A DNA stretch of 64,000 nucleotides from Thermomicrobiales bacterium (GCA_041390825.1 JAWKPF010000021.1:11029-75028), one strand, 5' to 3'; positions 46,369 through 56,253 are shown, counted from the stretch's first letter. Notes: generated by a model not told the origin, from the sequence alone. Numbers and translations: made by a program.

Positions 46369-47607
46369 ATGGGCGACTCAATGCAAATCCTGGCCGTCGA
46401 CGGCGGCACACCAGTTCGCTCGACCCCGCTCCCAGGGCACGACCGGCTGATGGGACAAGACGAGATCGACGCCTTGACGGAGGTGATCCGTTCCGGACAG
46501 CTCGGGCGGCATGGCGGAACGAAAGTGAAGGAGCTGGAACTTGCATTCGCCGAGCGCTATGGAATGAAGCACGCCATAGCGGTCTCGTCCGGCTCGGCGG
46601 CAGATCACACTGCTATTGCGATGATCGATCCAGAGCCTGGCGACGAGATCATCACAACACCCTGCACCGACTTCGGGACGATCCTCGGCATCCTGTTCCA
46701 GAACGCGATCCCGGTTTTTGCCGATCTCGATCCGGAAACGCTCTGTCTCGATCCGGTCTCGGTCGAAGCGAAGATCACCTCGCGCACACGCGCGATCCTG
46801 GCTGTGCATCTCTTCGGCGGGTTGGCCGATATCGACGCGCTGAAAGCGATTGGGGACCGGCACGGTATTCCGGTTATCGAAGACTGCGCCCAAGCCCAGC
46901 TGGCGGAGATCGACGGACGCCTGGCTGGAACGATTGGACAGGTCGGCTGCTTCAGCTTCAACAACACAAAGCACCTCAATTGCGGCGAAGGTGGCATGGT
47001 CATTACCAATGACGAAGCCCTGGCGCGCCGGGCGCGGCTCTTTGCCGACAAAGCCTGGCCACGAGACGAGGACGAGCGCTATAGCCTCTTCCTCGGGCAG
47101 AACTATCGCTTGAACGAGTTGGAAGCCGCGGTCGCGCTGGTTGGGTTGCGGCGTCTGGACGACAACGTGGCAGCTCGCCGAAAGGCGGTCGAGTCGGTCT
47201 ACGAACGGATTGCTGGCGTGCCGGGGATCGAAATCCCGGGATCATTGCCGAATGCGCGGTCGAGCTACTGGATCCTGCATCTCTTCGTCGACGACGGCAT
47301 CGACCCCGGCGCAGTGTCGAGCGCGCTTGCGGCGGAGGGCATCCCCTTCTCGGCAAGGTATGTCACTCCGCTCTACACCTGGCCTGTGCTGCGAGATGCG
47401 AACACCTACGGTCGCTCTCGGTTCCCATTCGATTCTCCCTACTCCGACCGGGCGTTCGACTACGCGCCCGGGCTTTGCCCGGTTTTCGAGAAACGGCGTG
47501 AGCAGTTGATCCTGCTGTCGGTCGATGATCAATGGACGGATGATGACGCGGACGATGTTGCCGCCGCGATCCGGAAAGTGCTCCCCCGGTTCGCGACTGG
47601 TGTGTGA
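46369..47607 (+). CDS. DegT/DnrJ/EryC1/StrS-family aminotransferase
   Basis: 412 residues from ATG 46369. These PLP enzymes aminate keto-sugars. Signatures: VIRSGQLGRHGGTKVKELE, HAIAVSSGSAADHTAIAM, DEIITTPCTDFGTIL, IPVIEDCAQAQLAEIDG (Asp and Gln contacting PLP) and the Schiff-base Lys in CFSFNNTKHLNCGEGGM. LGQNYRLNELEAAVALVGL ends the core. The His-rich turn NTKHLN replaces the usual FFPxKxL wording but keeps the Lys. It ends the first half of the island; the 290 bases that follow hold the second importer's promoter. Confidence 0.92.
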   Translation: MGDSMQILAVDGGTPVRSTPLPGHDRLMGQDEIDALTEVIRSGQLGRHGGTKVKELELAFAERYGMKHAIAVSSGSAADHTAIAMIDPEPGDEIITTPCTDFGTILGILFQNAIPVFADLDPETLCLDPVSVEAKITSRTRAILAVHLFGGLADIDALKAIGDRHGIPVIEDCAQAQLAEIDGRLAGTIGQVGCFSFNNTKHLNCGEGGMVITNDEALARRARLFADKAWPRDEDERYSLFLGQNYRLNELEAAVALVGLRRLDDNVAARRKAVESVYERIAGVPGIEIPGSLPNARSSYWILHLFVDDGIDPGAVSSALAAEGIPFSARYVTPLYTWPVLRDANTYGRSRFPFDSPYSDRAFDYAPGLCPVFEKRREQLILLSVDDQWTDDDADDVAAAIRKVLPRFATGV

Positions 47608-47643
47608 GCGTTGTCGAAAGTCTGTTACACGATTTCGGGGCGA

Positions 47644-47681
47644 TTGAAATTCAGTCCATGACCGGGGTAAGATGTCTGACG
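47644..47681 (+). promoter_or_regulatory. Promoter and FadR/GntR-like site before the second peptide importer
   Basis: TTGAAA (47644-47649), 18 bases, TAAGAT (47668-47673) form a plausible promoter. The -10 lies inside GGTAAGATGTCTGACG (47666-47681), which shares the AGA-2-TCT core and most flanks with the site before the regulator gene. The rest of the 290-base gap up to the TTG start at 47898 has only a 7-base inverted repeat near 47850. Confidence 0.5.
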
Positions 47682-47897
47682 TTCATTCACTATCGGCGCA
47701 CCGCGTGACCCTGGCCATCGACTCGCCAGATTCCGCGGCCGCAACGTCACTTCGATGGCATTGCTGATTTGCGAAAGGAGGGAGCGCCCGCACGCAGACC
47801 AGGGCAACAGCTTTCCGAACGGCTCTTCGAGTAAATCGGTACCGCTTCGCTCGGTGACGTGTAGCCCAGCGAGCGAACTCCAAGGAAGGAGCACGGA

Positions 47898-49496
47898 TTG
47901 AGATCACGGATCCGATTCCAACGGCCGATGCAATGGCTCGGTATCTTCGCGTTGATGGCCGCGCTCGTGGCCCCCTCAGTTGCGCTCGCGCAGGATGCAT
48001 CTCCCGAAGCAGGTGGCGGTGGTGTGCTCGTTGGCGCGTTCGATGTCGGCCCAGGCGGCTGCCCTGAATGCGCGAACCCGCTGCAGGCTGGCGCCGGTTT
48101 CACCTGGTTCGAGAAGTACTTCTCGAAGCTGATGCTCTATTCCTCCGACTTCTCGGCAATCCAGGGCGAACTGGCCGAGAGTTGGGAGATCAATGAGGAC
48201 GCCACCCAGTACACCATTCATCTCCGAGATGGCGTGACGTGGCACGACGGCGAGCCGTTCACGTCGGAAGACGTCAAGTTCACAATCGAGACCGCCGCGA
48301 ACCCGGACAGCGCCAGTTACATCGGCGCCAAGTTCGCTGGCGTCACCTCGATCGAGACACCGGATGACCTGACGGTCGTCCTGAATCTCGAGACCGGAAA
48401 CAGCACCCTGCTCGACGCGTTCACTTTCCTGGTCATGCTTCCACAGCATGCGCTTGCGGACATTTCCCCGGCCGATCTGACGACCTCGACCTGGTGGCTG
48501 GAAAGCCCGATTGGGACGGGCCCGTTCAAGTGGAAGACCTACGAGCCCGGTCAGTACATCGAGCTCGAAGCGTACGATGACTACTGGCGAGGACGCCCGA
48601 AGCTCGATGGCATCATCAACCGCTTCTTCCCTGAAGCGGGGAGCGCCGTCATTGCCCTTCAGGCGGGTGACATCGCGTTCACCTATATGACGCTCGACGA
48701 AGCAATGGGACTCGAAGGCGAAGAGGGCTTCACCGTTCTCTCCGGTCCGTCGCAGGTGCTCAACTACCTCGGCTTCGATCTCACCGATCCGCGCTTTGCC
48801 GATCAGCGGGTGCGCCAGGCGTTCATGTATGCCATCGACCGCCCGACCATCGTCGAGCAGCTCTACGGCGGCCAGGCGACGATGGCCAACTGCGCCTACA
48901 TCTTGCCGCAATACGTGCCGGATGGGCTGAACGACTACGCGCAGAATGTCGACACCGCGAAACAGCTCCTTAGCGACGCCGGATTCGACGCCAGCCAGCC
49001 GGTCGAAATCCTCACCTACTATGCTGATCAGCTTTCGCAGGATGTGCTGGTGACCATTCAGCAGTTCATGGCGGATGTCGGTGTCCAGGTCGAGATTCGC
49101 GCGGTCGACGTTCCGACCTACAACCAGGTCTCACCCGACCCGGCACAGTGGGACGTCGTTTTCGCAGGCGCCGCCAACGGTCCGGACCCGGATGTGCTGT
49201 CGACCCATTTCGAGTCGATCGAAGCCAATCCAAACGTACTCAATCGCTCCGGCATCAAGGACGCCCAATTGGACGAACTCTTCGCCAAGGGCCGCTCCAC
49301 GGTCGACCCTGATGCTCGCGCCGAGATCTACCAGCAGATCTGCACGATCATGAACGAGCAGGTCTACTGGGCTCCGCTTTGGGTGCCAACTCGCTTCGGC
49401 GGGGTTTCCAACACCGTGGAGAACTTCGTCTGGGTGCCCGCTCCGGGCGGCGGACGCTACTACGACCAGGCTGAGCTCTGGTCGCTTGCTGCCTGA
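47898..49496 (+). CDS. Family 5 (peptide-type) ABC substrate-binding protein, second importer
   Basis: 532 residues. The start is TTG 47898, with AAGGAAGGAG seven bases upstream and no ATG near. A Sec signal peptide LGIFALMAALVAPSVALAQ ends at the ALA-Q site. The mature protein matches the family: LAESWEINEDATQYTIHLRD, VTWHDGEPFTSEDVKFTIE, IGTGPFKWKTYEPGQYIELE, RQAFMYAIDRPTIVEQLYGG and WAPLWVPTRFGG. It differs from the Tat-type protein at 36914, so the two importers probably bring in different ligands. Four Cys (GGCPECANP, MANCAYI) may form a disulphide. Confidence 0.93.
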   Translation: MRSRIRFQRPMQWLGIFALMAALVAPSVALAQDASPEAGGGGVLVGAFDVGPGGCPECANPLQAGAGFTWFEKYFSKLMLYSSDFSAIQGELAESWEINEDATQYTIHLRDGVTWHDGEPFTSEDVKFTIETAANPDSASYIGAKFAGVTSIETPDDLTVVLNLETGNSTLLDAFTFLVMLPQHALADISPADLTTSTWWLESPIGTGPFKWKTYEPGQYIELEAYDDYWRGRPKLDGIINRFFPEAGSAVIALQAGDIAFTYMTLDEAMGLEGEEGFTVLSGPSQVLNYLGFDLTDPRFADQRVRQAFMYAIDRPTIVEQLYGGQATMANCAYILPQYVPDGLNDYAQNVDTAKQLLSDAGFDASQPVEILTYYADQLSQDVLVTIQQFMADVGVQVEIRAVDVPTYNQVSPDPAQWDVVFAGAANGPDPDVLSTHFESIEANPNVLNRSGIKDAQLDELFAKGRSTVDPDARAEIYQQICTIMNEQVYWAPLWVPTRFGGVSNTVENFVWVPAPGGGRYYDQAELWSLAA

Positions 49497-49519
49497 CCTT
49501 CGGGCAACGGTTCGATTGC

Positions 49520-49547
49520 GCGGGGAGCCCAGTTCTGGGCTCCCCGC
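49520..49547 (+). terminator. GC hairpin between second binding-protein gene and permease gene
   Basis: Perfect 12-base-pair stem GCGGGGAGCCCA / TGGGCTCCCCGC around a 4-base loop, 23 bases after the stop and 50 bases before dppB. It repeats the arrangement seen in the other two importers; the T-run is short, so read-through is expected. Confidence 0.68.
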
Positions 49548-49596
49548 CTGATTCGCCTCACTTCCCAGCGTTGGGAAAGGATCATGCAGGGACGAG

Positions 49597-50553
49597 ATGG
49601 GACGCTACATCCTGCGGCGGCTGTTGATCGCCATCCCCATCCTCTTCGCAATCTCCCTCATTGTCTTTGCGCTTCAGCAACTCACGCCGGGTGACCCGCT
49701 CAACGCGTACCTTCCACCGGACTTTCCATTGCCGGAAGCGCAGAAGGAGGCCATGCGGAAGCAACTTGGTCTGGATCAGCCGTTTCTGACGCGCTACGGC
49801 TACTGGCTCAAGGAGACGCTGCAAGGCAATCTCGGCACGAGTATCCGCACGCACGAGCCGGTGGTGGACGCTATCAAGGACCGGGTCGGCGCCACCTTGT
49901 TGCTCATGGGAACGGCAATCACGATCGGCACCCTGATCGGGGTCATCTTTGGCGTGGTTGCGGCGGTGCGCCAGTATTCGGCGATCGACGGGGTGCTGAC
50001 CGTCTTTGCGTTTCTGGGGATCTCGACGCCGGTCTACCTGACCGGCCTGTTGGCGCTTTATCTCTTTTCGCTTCAGCTCGGGTGGTTTCCCGCCGGTGGT
50101 TACTCCACGCCTGGGCAGCCATTTTCCGTTTCGGACCGTCTTTCGTATCTCATCTTGCCGGCCAGCATCATCGCCATCAACTACATCGCGCAGACGATGC
50201 GCTACACGCGCTCGGCGATGCTCGAGGTGCTTGGTCAGGACTACGTGCGCACCGCGCGCGCCAAGGGTTTGAGTGATCGCGCGGTGGTCGCGCGGCATGC
50301 CTTTCGCAATGCGTTGCTTCCAATCGTGACCCTGATCGGCGCCAGTGTGCCGGCATTGATCGGCGGGGCGATTTTCATCGAATCGATCTTCGGTTGGCCC
50401 GGGGTCGGCCGGTTGCTCCTCAGCGGTGTCGAAGCGCGCGACTACCCGATCATTCTTGGAATTACCTTCATTCTGGCAATCGTGACACTGCTGGCCAACC
50501 TGGCGACCGATGTCGTCTATGCGCTCGTCGACCCGAGAATCCGCCTTGATTGA
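49597..50553 (+). CDS. Dipeptide-type ABC permease, DppB family (second importer)
   Basis: 318 residues from ATG 49597 (MGRYILRRLLIAIPILFAIS). The first helix, the TPGDPLNAY phrase, the EAA-like loop ARAKGLSDRAVVARHAFRNA, IFIESIFGWPGVGRLLLSGV and the end VVYALVDPRIRLD are all typical. It is about as long as the 38688 permease and similar in plan, but differs enough to be an independent copy rather than a recent duplicate. Its stop lies inside the start of the following permease, an 8-base overlap. Confidence 0.93.
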   Translation: MGRYILRRLLIAIPILFAISLIVFALQQLTPGDPLNAYLPPDFPLPEAQKEAMRKQLGLDQPFLTRYGYWLKETLQGNLGTSIRTHEPVVDAIKDRVGATLLLMGTAITIGTLIGVIFGVVAAVRQYSAIDGVLTVFAFLGISTPVYLTGLLALYLFSLQLGWFPAGGYSTPGQPFSVSDRLSYLILPASIIAINYIAQTMRYTRSAMLEVLGQDYVRTARAKGLSDRAVVARHAFRNALLPIVTLIGASVPALIGGAIFIESIFGWPGVGRLLLSGVEARDYPIILGITFILAIVTLLANLATDVVYALVDPRIRLD

Positions 50554-51493
50554 CGCCGACACCTTCGACCCGTCTGAATCCCAACTCGTTCAGCCTTCAC
50601 CGCTCGACCGCCAGGCGCCCGACGGGCTGGGAACCGAAAACGTGGTGCGTAGCCCCACCCGGGAAGTGGTGCGCCGTTTCATGCGGCACAAGCTCGCCAT
50701 GACGGGGCTCATCGTTTTTCTCGTCATTACGTTGATGGCGATTTTCGCGCCGCTTGTGACGCAATATGACCCCAACCAGATCGATTTGCGCGCGCGCGGG
50801 CAAACCCCTTCGATGGAGCACTGGTTCGGCACTGACCGCACAGGCCGCGATGTCTACACCCGCACGGTGTACGCCGGACGGATTTCGCTGCTGGTCGGCG
50901 TGCTGGCAGTATTGATCTCGGTGGTGATCGCTATTGTGTTGGGTGCGTGCGCGGGGTTCTTTGGCGGCAAGACCGACATGGTCATCATGCGGTTCACCGA
51001 TGTCATGATGACCTTCCCGCCCGTAGTCATCTTTGTGGCGGTGGCGGCCGCGGCTGGTCCAGGACTCGTCAACACGATCCTGGTGATTGGCCTGCTTTTC
51101 TGGATGATTCCTTGCCGCCTGGTGCGCGCGAAGGTTCTCTCCGTGCGAGAAACCGAATACATCACCGCCGCGCGATCGATTGGCGTGCCGACACGAAGGA
51201 TCGTCGGATTTCACGCCATCCCCAATGTGCTGGATGTGATCATCGTCTACATCACACTGGGAATGGCGCAGGCCATTCTGCTCGAGGCGGGTCTCTCGTT
51301 CCTGGGCGTCGGCATCCAGCCACCGACGTCGAGCTGGGGCAACATGCTGAATGTCGCCCGCAACATCAACACGCTCGAATCGGAACCGTGGCTCTGGATT
51401 CCTCCCGGCGTAGCGATCGTGGTGACCGTCCTGGCCGTCAACCTGATCGGCGACGGCCTGCGCGACGCCCTCGACCCCAGAACGAGAACCTGA
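50546..51493 (+). CDS. Dipeptide-type ABC permease, DppC family (second importer)
   Basis: 315 residues from TTG 50546, the first start whose overlap with dppB is short; earlier in-frame codons lie deeper inside dppB. A polar 45-residue tail precedes RRFMRHKLAMTGLIVFLVIT. Family phrases: WFGTDRTGRDVYTRTVYAGR, VLGACAGFFGGKTDMVIMRF, SVRETEYITAARSIGVPTRR, LLEAGLSFLGVGIQPPTSSW and GDGLRDALDPRTRT. It is the last gene of the plus-strand island; a palindromic repeat follows before the convergent FAH gene. Confidence 0.92.
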   Translation: MIDADTFDPSESQLVQPSPLDRQAPDGLGTENVVRSPTREVVRRFMRHKLAMTGLIVFLVITLMAIFAPLVTQYDPNQIDLRARGQTPSMEHWFGTDRTGRDVYTRTVYAGRISLLVGVLAVLISVVIAIVLGACAGFFGGKTDMVIMRFTDVMMTFPPVVIFVAVAAAAGPGLVNTILVIGLLFWMIPCRLVRAKVLSVRETEYITAARSIGVPTRRIVGFHAIPNVLDVIIVYITLGMAQAILLEAGLSFLGVGIQPPTSSWGNMLNVARNINTLESEPWLWIPPGVAIVVTVLAVNLIGDGLRDALDPRTRT

Positions 51494-51502
51494 AAGCAGG
51501 CA

Positions 51503-51596
51503 GCATGCGGCACGCGGCATGCAGTTGGCATGCCGCATGCAATCGGGCACTACTCGCTATCTGCGTGCTGCCTGCCGCCTGCCGCGTGCACGCTAC
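51503..51596. repeat. REP-like palindromic repeat between convergent genes
   Basis: A 94-base stretch built from GC-rich repeated words (GGCAGCA, GCGGCAC, GGCATGC, GCATGCC, TGCTGCC, GCCTGCC). GGCATGC and GCATGCC flank a 5-base AGTTG, and outer words also pair, so it can fold into a branched hairpin. It fills the whole gap between dppC and the FAH gene stop, and looks like an extragenic palindrome or a simple repeat that may also serve as terminator. Confidence 0.5.
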
Positions 51597-52498
51597 TGAA
51601 CCCTATTCTCCAGTGTGCCGAGTTTGTCGATCCTGGCGACGACAACATCGCCGGACTTGAGATAGGTCTCGGTGGCTGCGCCGACGCCACCCGGGGTTCC
51701 CATGCAGATGAGATCGCCGGGACGCAGGGTGACGAAACGCGACAGGAACGCCACGGCTTCGGGAATCGAGAAGATCATCTCGCCTGCGTCGGAATGCTGG
51801 CGAAGCTCGCCGTTGACGGTGAGCGCCATTTCGAGCGTGCTCGGGTCGCCGGCTTCGTCCTTGGTCACCAGGTAGGGTCCGATGGCGGCAAACGAATCGC
51901 ACCACTTGCCGAGCAGCCAGTCGAACCAGAGGTCTCCCGCGCGCTCGGTGCGCCCTTCGGCGATCTTGAGCGAGCGAGCCGAGACGTCGTTGAAGACGGT
52001 GTACCCGGCGACGTAGTTGTTGGCATCGGCAGCAGGAATGCTGACGCCCCTCGGCGCCGATCACAGCAGCGATCTCGTCTCGTAGTCGAGTGTTTCCGAA
52101 TCGGGCAGGATCAGGATCGGGTCGCCGGTGCCGATGATGGCCGTAGTCGGCTTGATGAAGGGACGCGGATTGATCTTGTTTTTCTCGACCGCCAGAACCA
52201 CCGCCTTCGATGATGTGCGATTGGTAGTTGCCGGCCAGCAGAAAGATGGTCGGCGGGTTCTGGATCGCGGCCTCGAGCGTTACGTCGCTCTCGGCAATGG
52301 TGGGAATCGAACCGACTGCGGCGGCATCTGCGACATCGCCAGCGGTCGTCATTCCCGGCATGCCATGGCGGTCTCGACCACGTTCGACGGCAGTGACGCG
52401 CCGATGTACGGCGCCGTCAGCAAGATCGACGATCTTCCCGTCGACCGAGACACCCGCGCGGATCTCCCACCGTTTCTGGAATAGCTAACGAATTTCAC
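51593..52498 (-). CDS. Fumarylacetoacetate hydrolase-family protein, frameshifted
   Basis: About 300 residues if joined. The start is GTG 52498 (KFVSY), with GAGGAGG about 8 bases upstream. Blocks in order: GMTTAGDVADAAAVGSIPTI, IFLLAGNYQSHIIEGG, EIAAVIGAEGR (part of the metal-binding ExE region), then MALTVNGELRQHSDAGEMIF, FSIPEAVAFLSRFVTLRPGD and ICMGTPGGVGAATETYLKSG. FAH-family enzymes hydrolyse or decarboxylate acylpyruvates and related diketo acids with Mg2+. At least three frame changes (near 52465, 52170 and 51990) are needed. It is last gene of the ggt operon, in a zone where almost all genes have breaks. Confidence 0.8.
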
Positions 52499-52525
52499 TC
52501 GACTCCTCCTCAGTGTGTATTACGA

Positions 52526-53580
52526 CTAATCGACAGTGACACGTGTTCCGGTGCGCGCGGATTCGTAGGCGGCGTCGATGACGCCGAGCGCGGCGACAAG
52601 GGCGTCGCCGTTCGCCAGAGGTTGCGGTTCTCGTCGATCGAGGCGAGCAGATCGCGAATGACTGCCGGTGCCATGCTGCCATAGCCGGGCAATGCGGCTG
52701 TGCTGTACGGGCGTCTCTTCCCGTACAGGATCGTCACGATTGCCCGCGCCGAACGAGCTCACCGAACCGTCGAAGTTCACCGTCAACGATCCGTGCTCGC
52801 CGCGGATGGCGAAGTAGCCGGCCGACATCGTGCGCGGCAGAACGAACGCGCAATGCATGGCGCCAGTGGCGCCCGATTCGTAGCGAAACGCGAGCGACAG
52901 TACGTCTTCGACATCGATACCGGCATCGTTCACTTGCCCAGCGAGCGCCTGGACCTCGACGATGCGCTCGCCGGTCATGAAACGGCTGGTCGATCTCGTG
53001 CACACCGAGCCAGATCGAGATAACCCCACCCTGCAGGCTCATGGGAGAAATTGATTTGCCGGATCGCGCACGAATGGCGACGACGTGTTGAAGACCGATT
53101 CGGTGGAAAGCAGCCGCCCAGGACGGCCTCCCAGCATCTGATGGGCATACTGCCAGCCGCGCCCATAGCGACGCAGCAATCCAGTGGCGACTTTGACCTT
53201 GTTCGCATCGGCCACGCCGAATGCGCGCTTCGCGGCCCGCCGTGTCGCGGCGCCCGGTTTTGTCGACCAGCATATGCACACCGGCATTCGCCAGGGAGGA
53301 CTCGATGGCAGCGGGCATGTCACGGTTGGGAAGCGTCACCAGCGCAATTTCCGGCTCGAAACGCTCGACGAGCGTGTCCAATCGAACAGGGTGGCGCGGT
53401 GCCGCTCGTGCAGAGACGGCGCGAGATGCGGATCGTGATAGCAGGGCGCCAACCCCTCCAGCAACCGGTCGGGCTCGTAGATCGCAACGATCTCGAGATC
53501 GTCCGGGAAGAAGGAGCTCTCGACCCAGCCCGTCGTGTGGTGGTGGTCGAGTCCGACGACCGCGACACCTTGCTTGTCAC
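52526..53580 (-). CDS. Gfo/Idh/MocA-family oxidoreductase (C), frameshifted paralogue of the 42133 gene
   Basis: About 350 residues if joined. It begins at GTG 53580, overlapping the alcohol dehydrogenase stop. Blocks include VVGLDHHHTTGWVES (matching AGLDHYHVTGWVE of gene A), RFEPEIALVTLPNRDMPAAI, GVHMLVDKTG, YGRGWQYAHQMLGGRPG, LGVHEIDQP, GIDVEDVLSLAFRYESGATG, MHCAFVLPRTMSAGYFAIRG and AALGVIDAAYESARTGTRVT. The shared odd nucleotide loop and DK motif show it is a paralogue of gene A. Breaks are near 53560, 53390, 53260, 53050 and 52970. Its role within the ggt operon is probably oxidation of the same class of substrate. Confidence 0.8.
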
Positions 53581-54615
53581 CCTACCGCCTCCATTCGAAA
53601 ACCGCCAACCACGGACCGATCCCCTTGCGCGAATCGTTCCAGCACGGCTGCAGCCTCGTCCGGTTGGAACCGGTGCGTGACGAGCTTGTTCAGGTCGATC
53701 TTGCCCACGTCCCGCCTGTTCGAGGAGATAGCGGAAATTGCCCTCCCGGTCGAAGGTGAACGGCGAATCGGGAAGCGTCTCTTCCGGATCGTAGCCACAA
53801 CCGACGACCTCGATCTTCTTGTAGTGCAGTTTGCTGGGGAAGGCGTAGAGCATTTTGTGCAGCGAGCGCGTACTCCGCAGTAGGCGGGCGCCGGTAAGAT
53901 GCCCATGAGGGCGTGCGGGAATACTCGCTCCTTAGAGAATGCTTGCTCGAAACCCGGCCAAACGCCGCTCGTCTCCATCACAAGGTCGACCACCGCGTGC
54001 GCCAGCGGCGTGCTCGATTTCCTGGCCTACCCAGCAGTCTTGGTTCCACCCTGCACGACGGCGGTCAAGCCAGTGTTCTGCCAAACGCGACTCGCTCAGG
54101 CGACTACATCGATGCCGATAACGCGGGCCCCCATCATGTCCGCCACCAGCGCTGTCGAGGCGCCGACGAGACCGAGGCCAGCGACGCCACCATCGCTCCA
54201 GCCTCTGCTCCGCGTCCCAGGTAGAGCAACTCACCGCCCAACCGGCCAAGTACGACGCGCTCGCGGCTTCCGACGAGACGGCATCGGGGATGCGGTGCAC
54301 TTTGCGTGCCGGAGCAACCGCACATATTCCTGGTGTCCCAAGCCGTGGCTCCGCAACGCGGTCGCCGACGTCCAAACCCTCGACTCCATCTCCGAGCCTG
54401 GTGATGACGCCCGCGCCCAGCGCTTCCCACATGCATTCCTGCGCGGGATCGGATCGCCAGTTCCAGAGTATGAGCCCGTCTGATAGATGTAGACGTTGCT
54501 GCCTGGGCTGATGGCAGTGCGTGACCTTCAGTTGCACCTCGCCGGGCCCTGGTTCTGGAATGGCTTCCTCCAGGCACCCGATCGTTCCTGGAGCGGTGAC
54601 GTAGTAGTGCTTCAT
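53577..54615 (-). CDS. Zinc-type medium-chain alcohol dehydrogenase, frameshifted
   Basis: About 345 residues if joined, from ATG 54615 (MKHYYVTAPGTIGCLEEAIP), 17 bases after the ggt stop with GGAAG upstream. Recognisable blocks are EPGPGEVQLKVTHC, LGAGVITRLGDGVEGLDVGD, RVAEPRLGTPGICAVAPARK, HRIPDAVSSEAASASYLAGW, then VDLVMETSGVWPGFEQA, GKIDLNKLVTHRFQPDEAAA and VLERFAQGDRSVVGGF. This is the MDR superfamily order; catalytic zinc Cys appears in THC and His nearby, but broken frames hide other ligands. The stop overlaps the next gene's GTG as GTGA. Confidence 0.78.
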
Positions 54616-54631
54616 CGACGAGTTGACTTCC

Positions 54632-56253
54632 TTACCAGGCGAGCGCGTAGCCATCGCGTCGAGGGTCGCCGCCACCGCAATAGGCGCCGGTATCCGGGTC
54701 GATCATGATGCCCTGGCCTCCTCCGGACGAGCGGCGACCAATCACCCAGCGGCTCGAGAACGTGGCCCAATACGGTCAAGCCGTCGCGCACTGCTTCCGG
54801 GATGCGTGTCTCGATCTGTAGTCGAGTGCCAATCGTGGCTTTGATGCGTGGCGCCTCGATCGCGGCCTGTATCGAATACCCATGGTCGATCACATTGCTG
54901 ATCATCTGCGGCGTCGTCTGCAAAATGCCGAACGACCCAGGCGTGCCGATGACCATGAAGAGCTTGTCGTCACGGAAGATAGCTGGAGCCATGCACATCT
55001 CCTGATGTTCCTGATTTGGACCGATGACGTTGGGGCTGTCCTCGCATCAAAATCGAACCAGTAGCCAAAGTTGTTGAGCATCATGACCTGTTTCACCGGC
55101 CATGACCCCGCTTCCGAAGCCATCGCCAAGGATTGGGTGACGGCAACCGCGTTGCCCTCGGCGTCGACCACATCGAAATGCGTCGTGCATTCCCTTAGCA
55201 CCTGTCTCTGATCGCCGGGTTCGATGGAGCTTACTGGACGCTTCCCTCCATAGCGTTCACCCTCGACGCTACTGGAGTTGGCGTCGACCAGCGCGCGCCG
55301 TTCGACGTGTACGCATCGGAGAGCAGAACGTCGAGATCGATGGCGGGATTGGTCGTGTAGGCGATGCGGTCGGCGACTGCCACCTTGAAGACCTCGGCCA
55401 GGGTGTGCAGGGTCTCGAGCGAGTTCGCCCCGTTTCTGCAAGGTCGAAGGCCACGAGCATCTTGAACGCCTGCAGATACTGCCAACCGCTGCAGTGGGGC
55501 GGCGGGCAGCTGATGGAATAGCCGCGGTAGTCGACGCCAATCGGCTCCTTCCACGCCGGCTCGTAGTTGGCGAGGCCGCTGTATCGATGATGCCACCCTG
55601 GGCCTGGAATCGACTCGACGATCTCTTTCGCCAGAGCGCCACGGTAGAACGATTCCGCCCGCGCGCGACCCGTGCGTAGGTGGCCGCCAGTTTGGGCTGA
55701 CGGATGATCTCCGGCGAACGGCGGGGCGGCTATCCGGGCATGAAACCGCCTGGTCCGGTCAGGTTGCCGGCCCGGTAGACCATGTCGTAGAAGTAGGCGT
55801 TCTTGACTGTCAGCGGCACGCCCTGGGTCGCGTAGCCGATCGCTGGTGCGAAGAGCGTATCGAGGGGAAGCGGAACCGTACTCCGCATGCGCCGTCAACC
55901 ATCCTCGCCGCGGCGCTCGGGATCAACGGGGACTTGGGGCCATGGTTCTTTTTCGTTCGGTTTCGAACGCCGACAGCGACGCATTTCGTGAGGCAGGCCC
56001 AACGTAATCGAGCACACGCAAACGTCGTTCCCCGGCGGAATAGACGAGCATGTAGCCGCTGCCGCCGATACCGGACATGTACGGTTCGACCACATTCAGC
56101 GCAGCCGCGGTGGCAAGTGCCGCATCGACCGCGTTACCGCCGGATTTCAGAATCTCCATTCCGGTAAAGAGGCCAGCGGGCAGCAGAAGCGACCGCACCC
56201 CTGGTTCCCATTGCCACCGGTCGATGCGCCACTCCCCTGTTCGGCCACGCCAT
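54632..56253 (-). CDS. ggt: Gamma-glutamyltransferase-family protein, frameshifted
   Basis: About 540 residues if joined. The start is ATG 56253 (MAWPNRGVAHRP), with GGGGAG about 10 bases upstream. Blocks: MEILKSGGNAVDAALATAAA, EPYMSGIGGSGYMLVYSAGE, FYRGALAKEIVESI, PAWKEPIGVDYRGYSISCPP, then the autoprocessing and nucleophile Thr in TTHFDVVDAEGNAVAVTQSL, IGTPGSFGILQTTPQMISNV and GQGIMIDPDTGAYCGGGDPR near the end. The proenzyme self-cleaves before the Thr. It would hydrolyse gamma-glutamyl amides or related acyl amides. No signal peptide is visible. A FadR/GntR-like site lies about 90 bases upstream. Confidence 0.85.
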
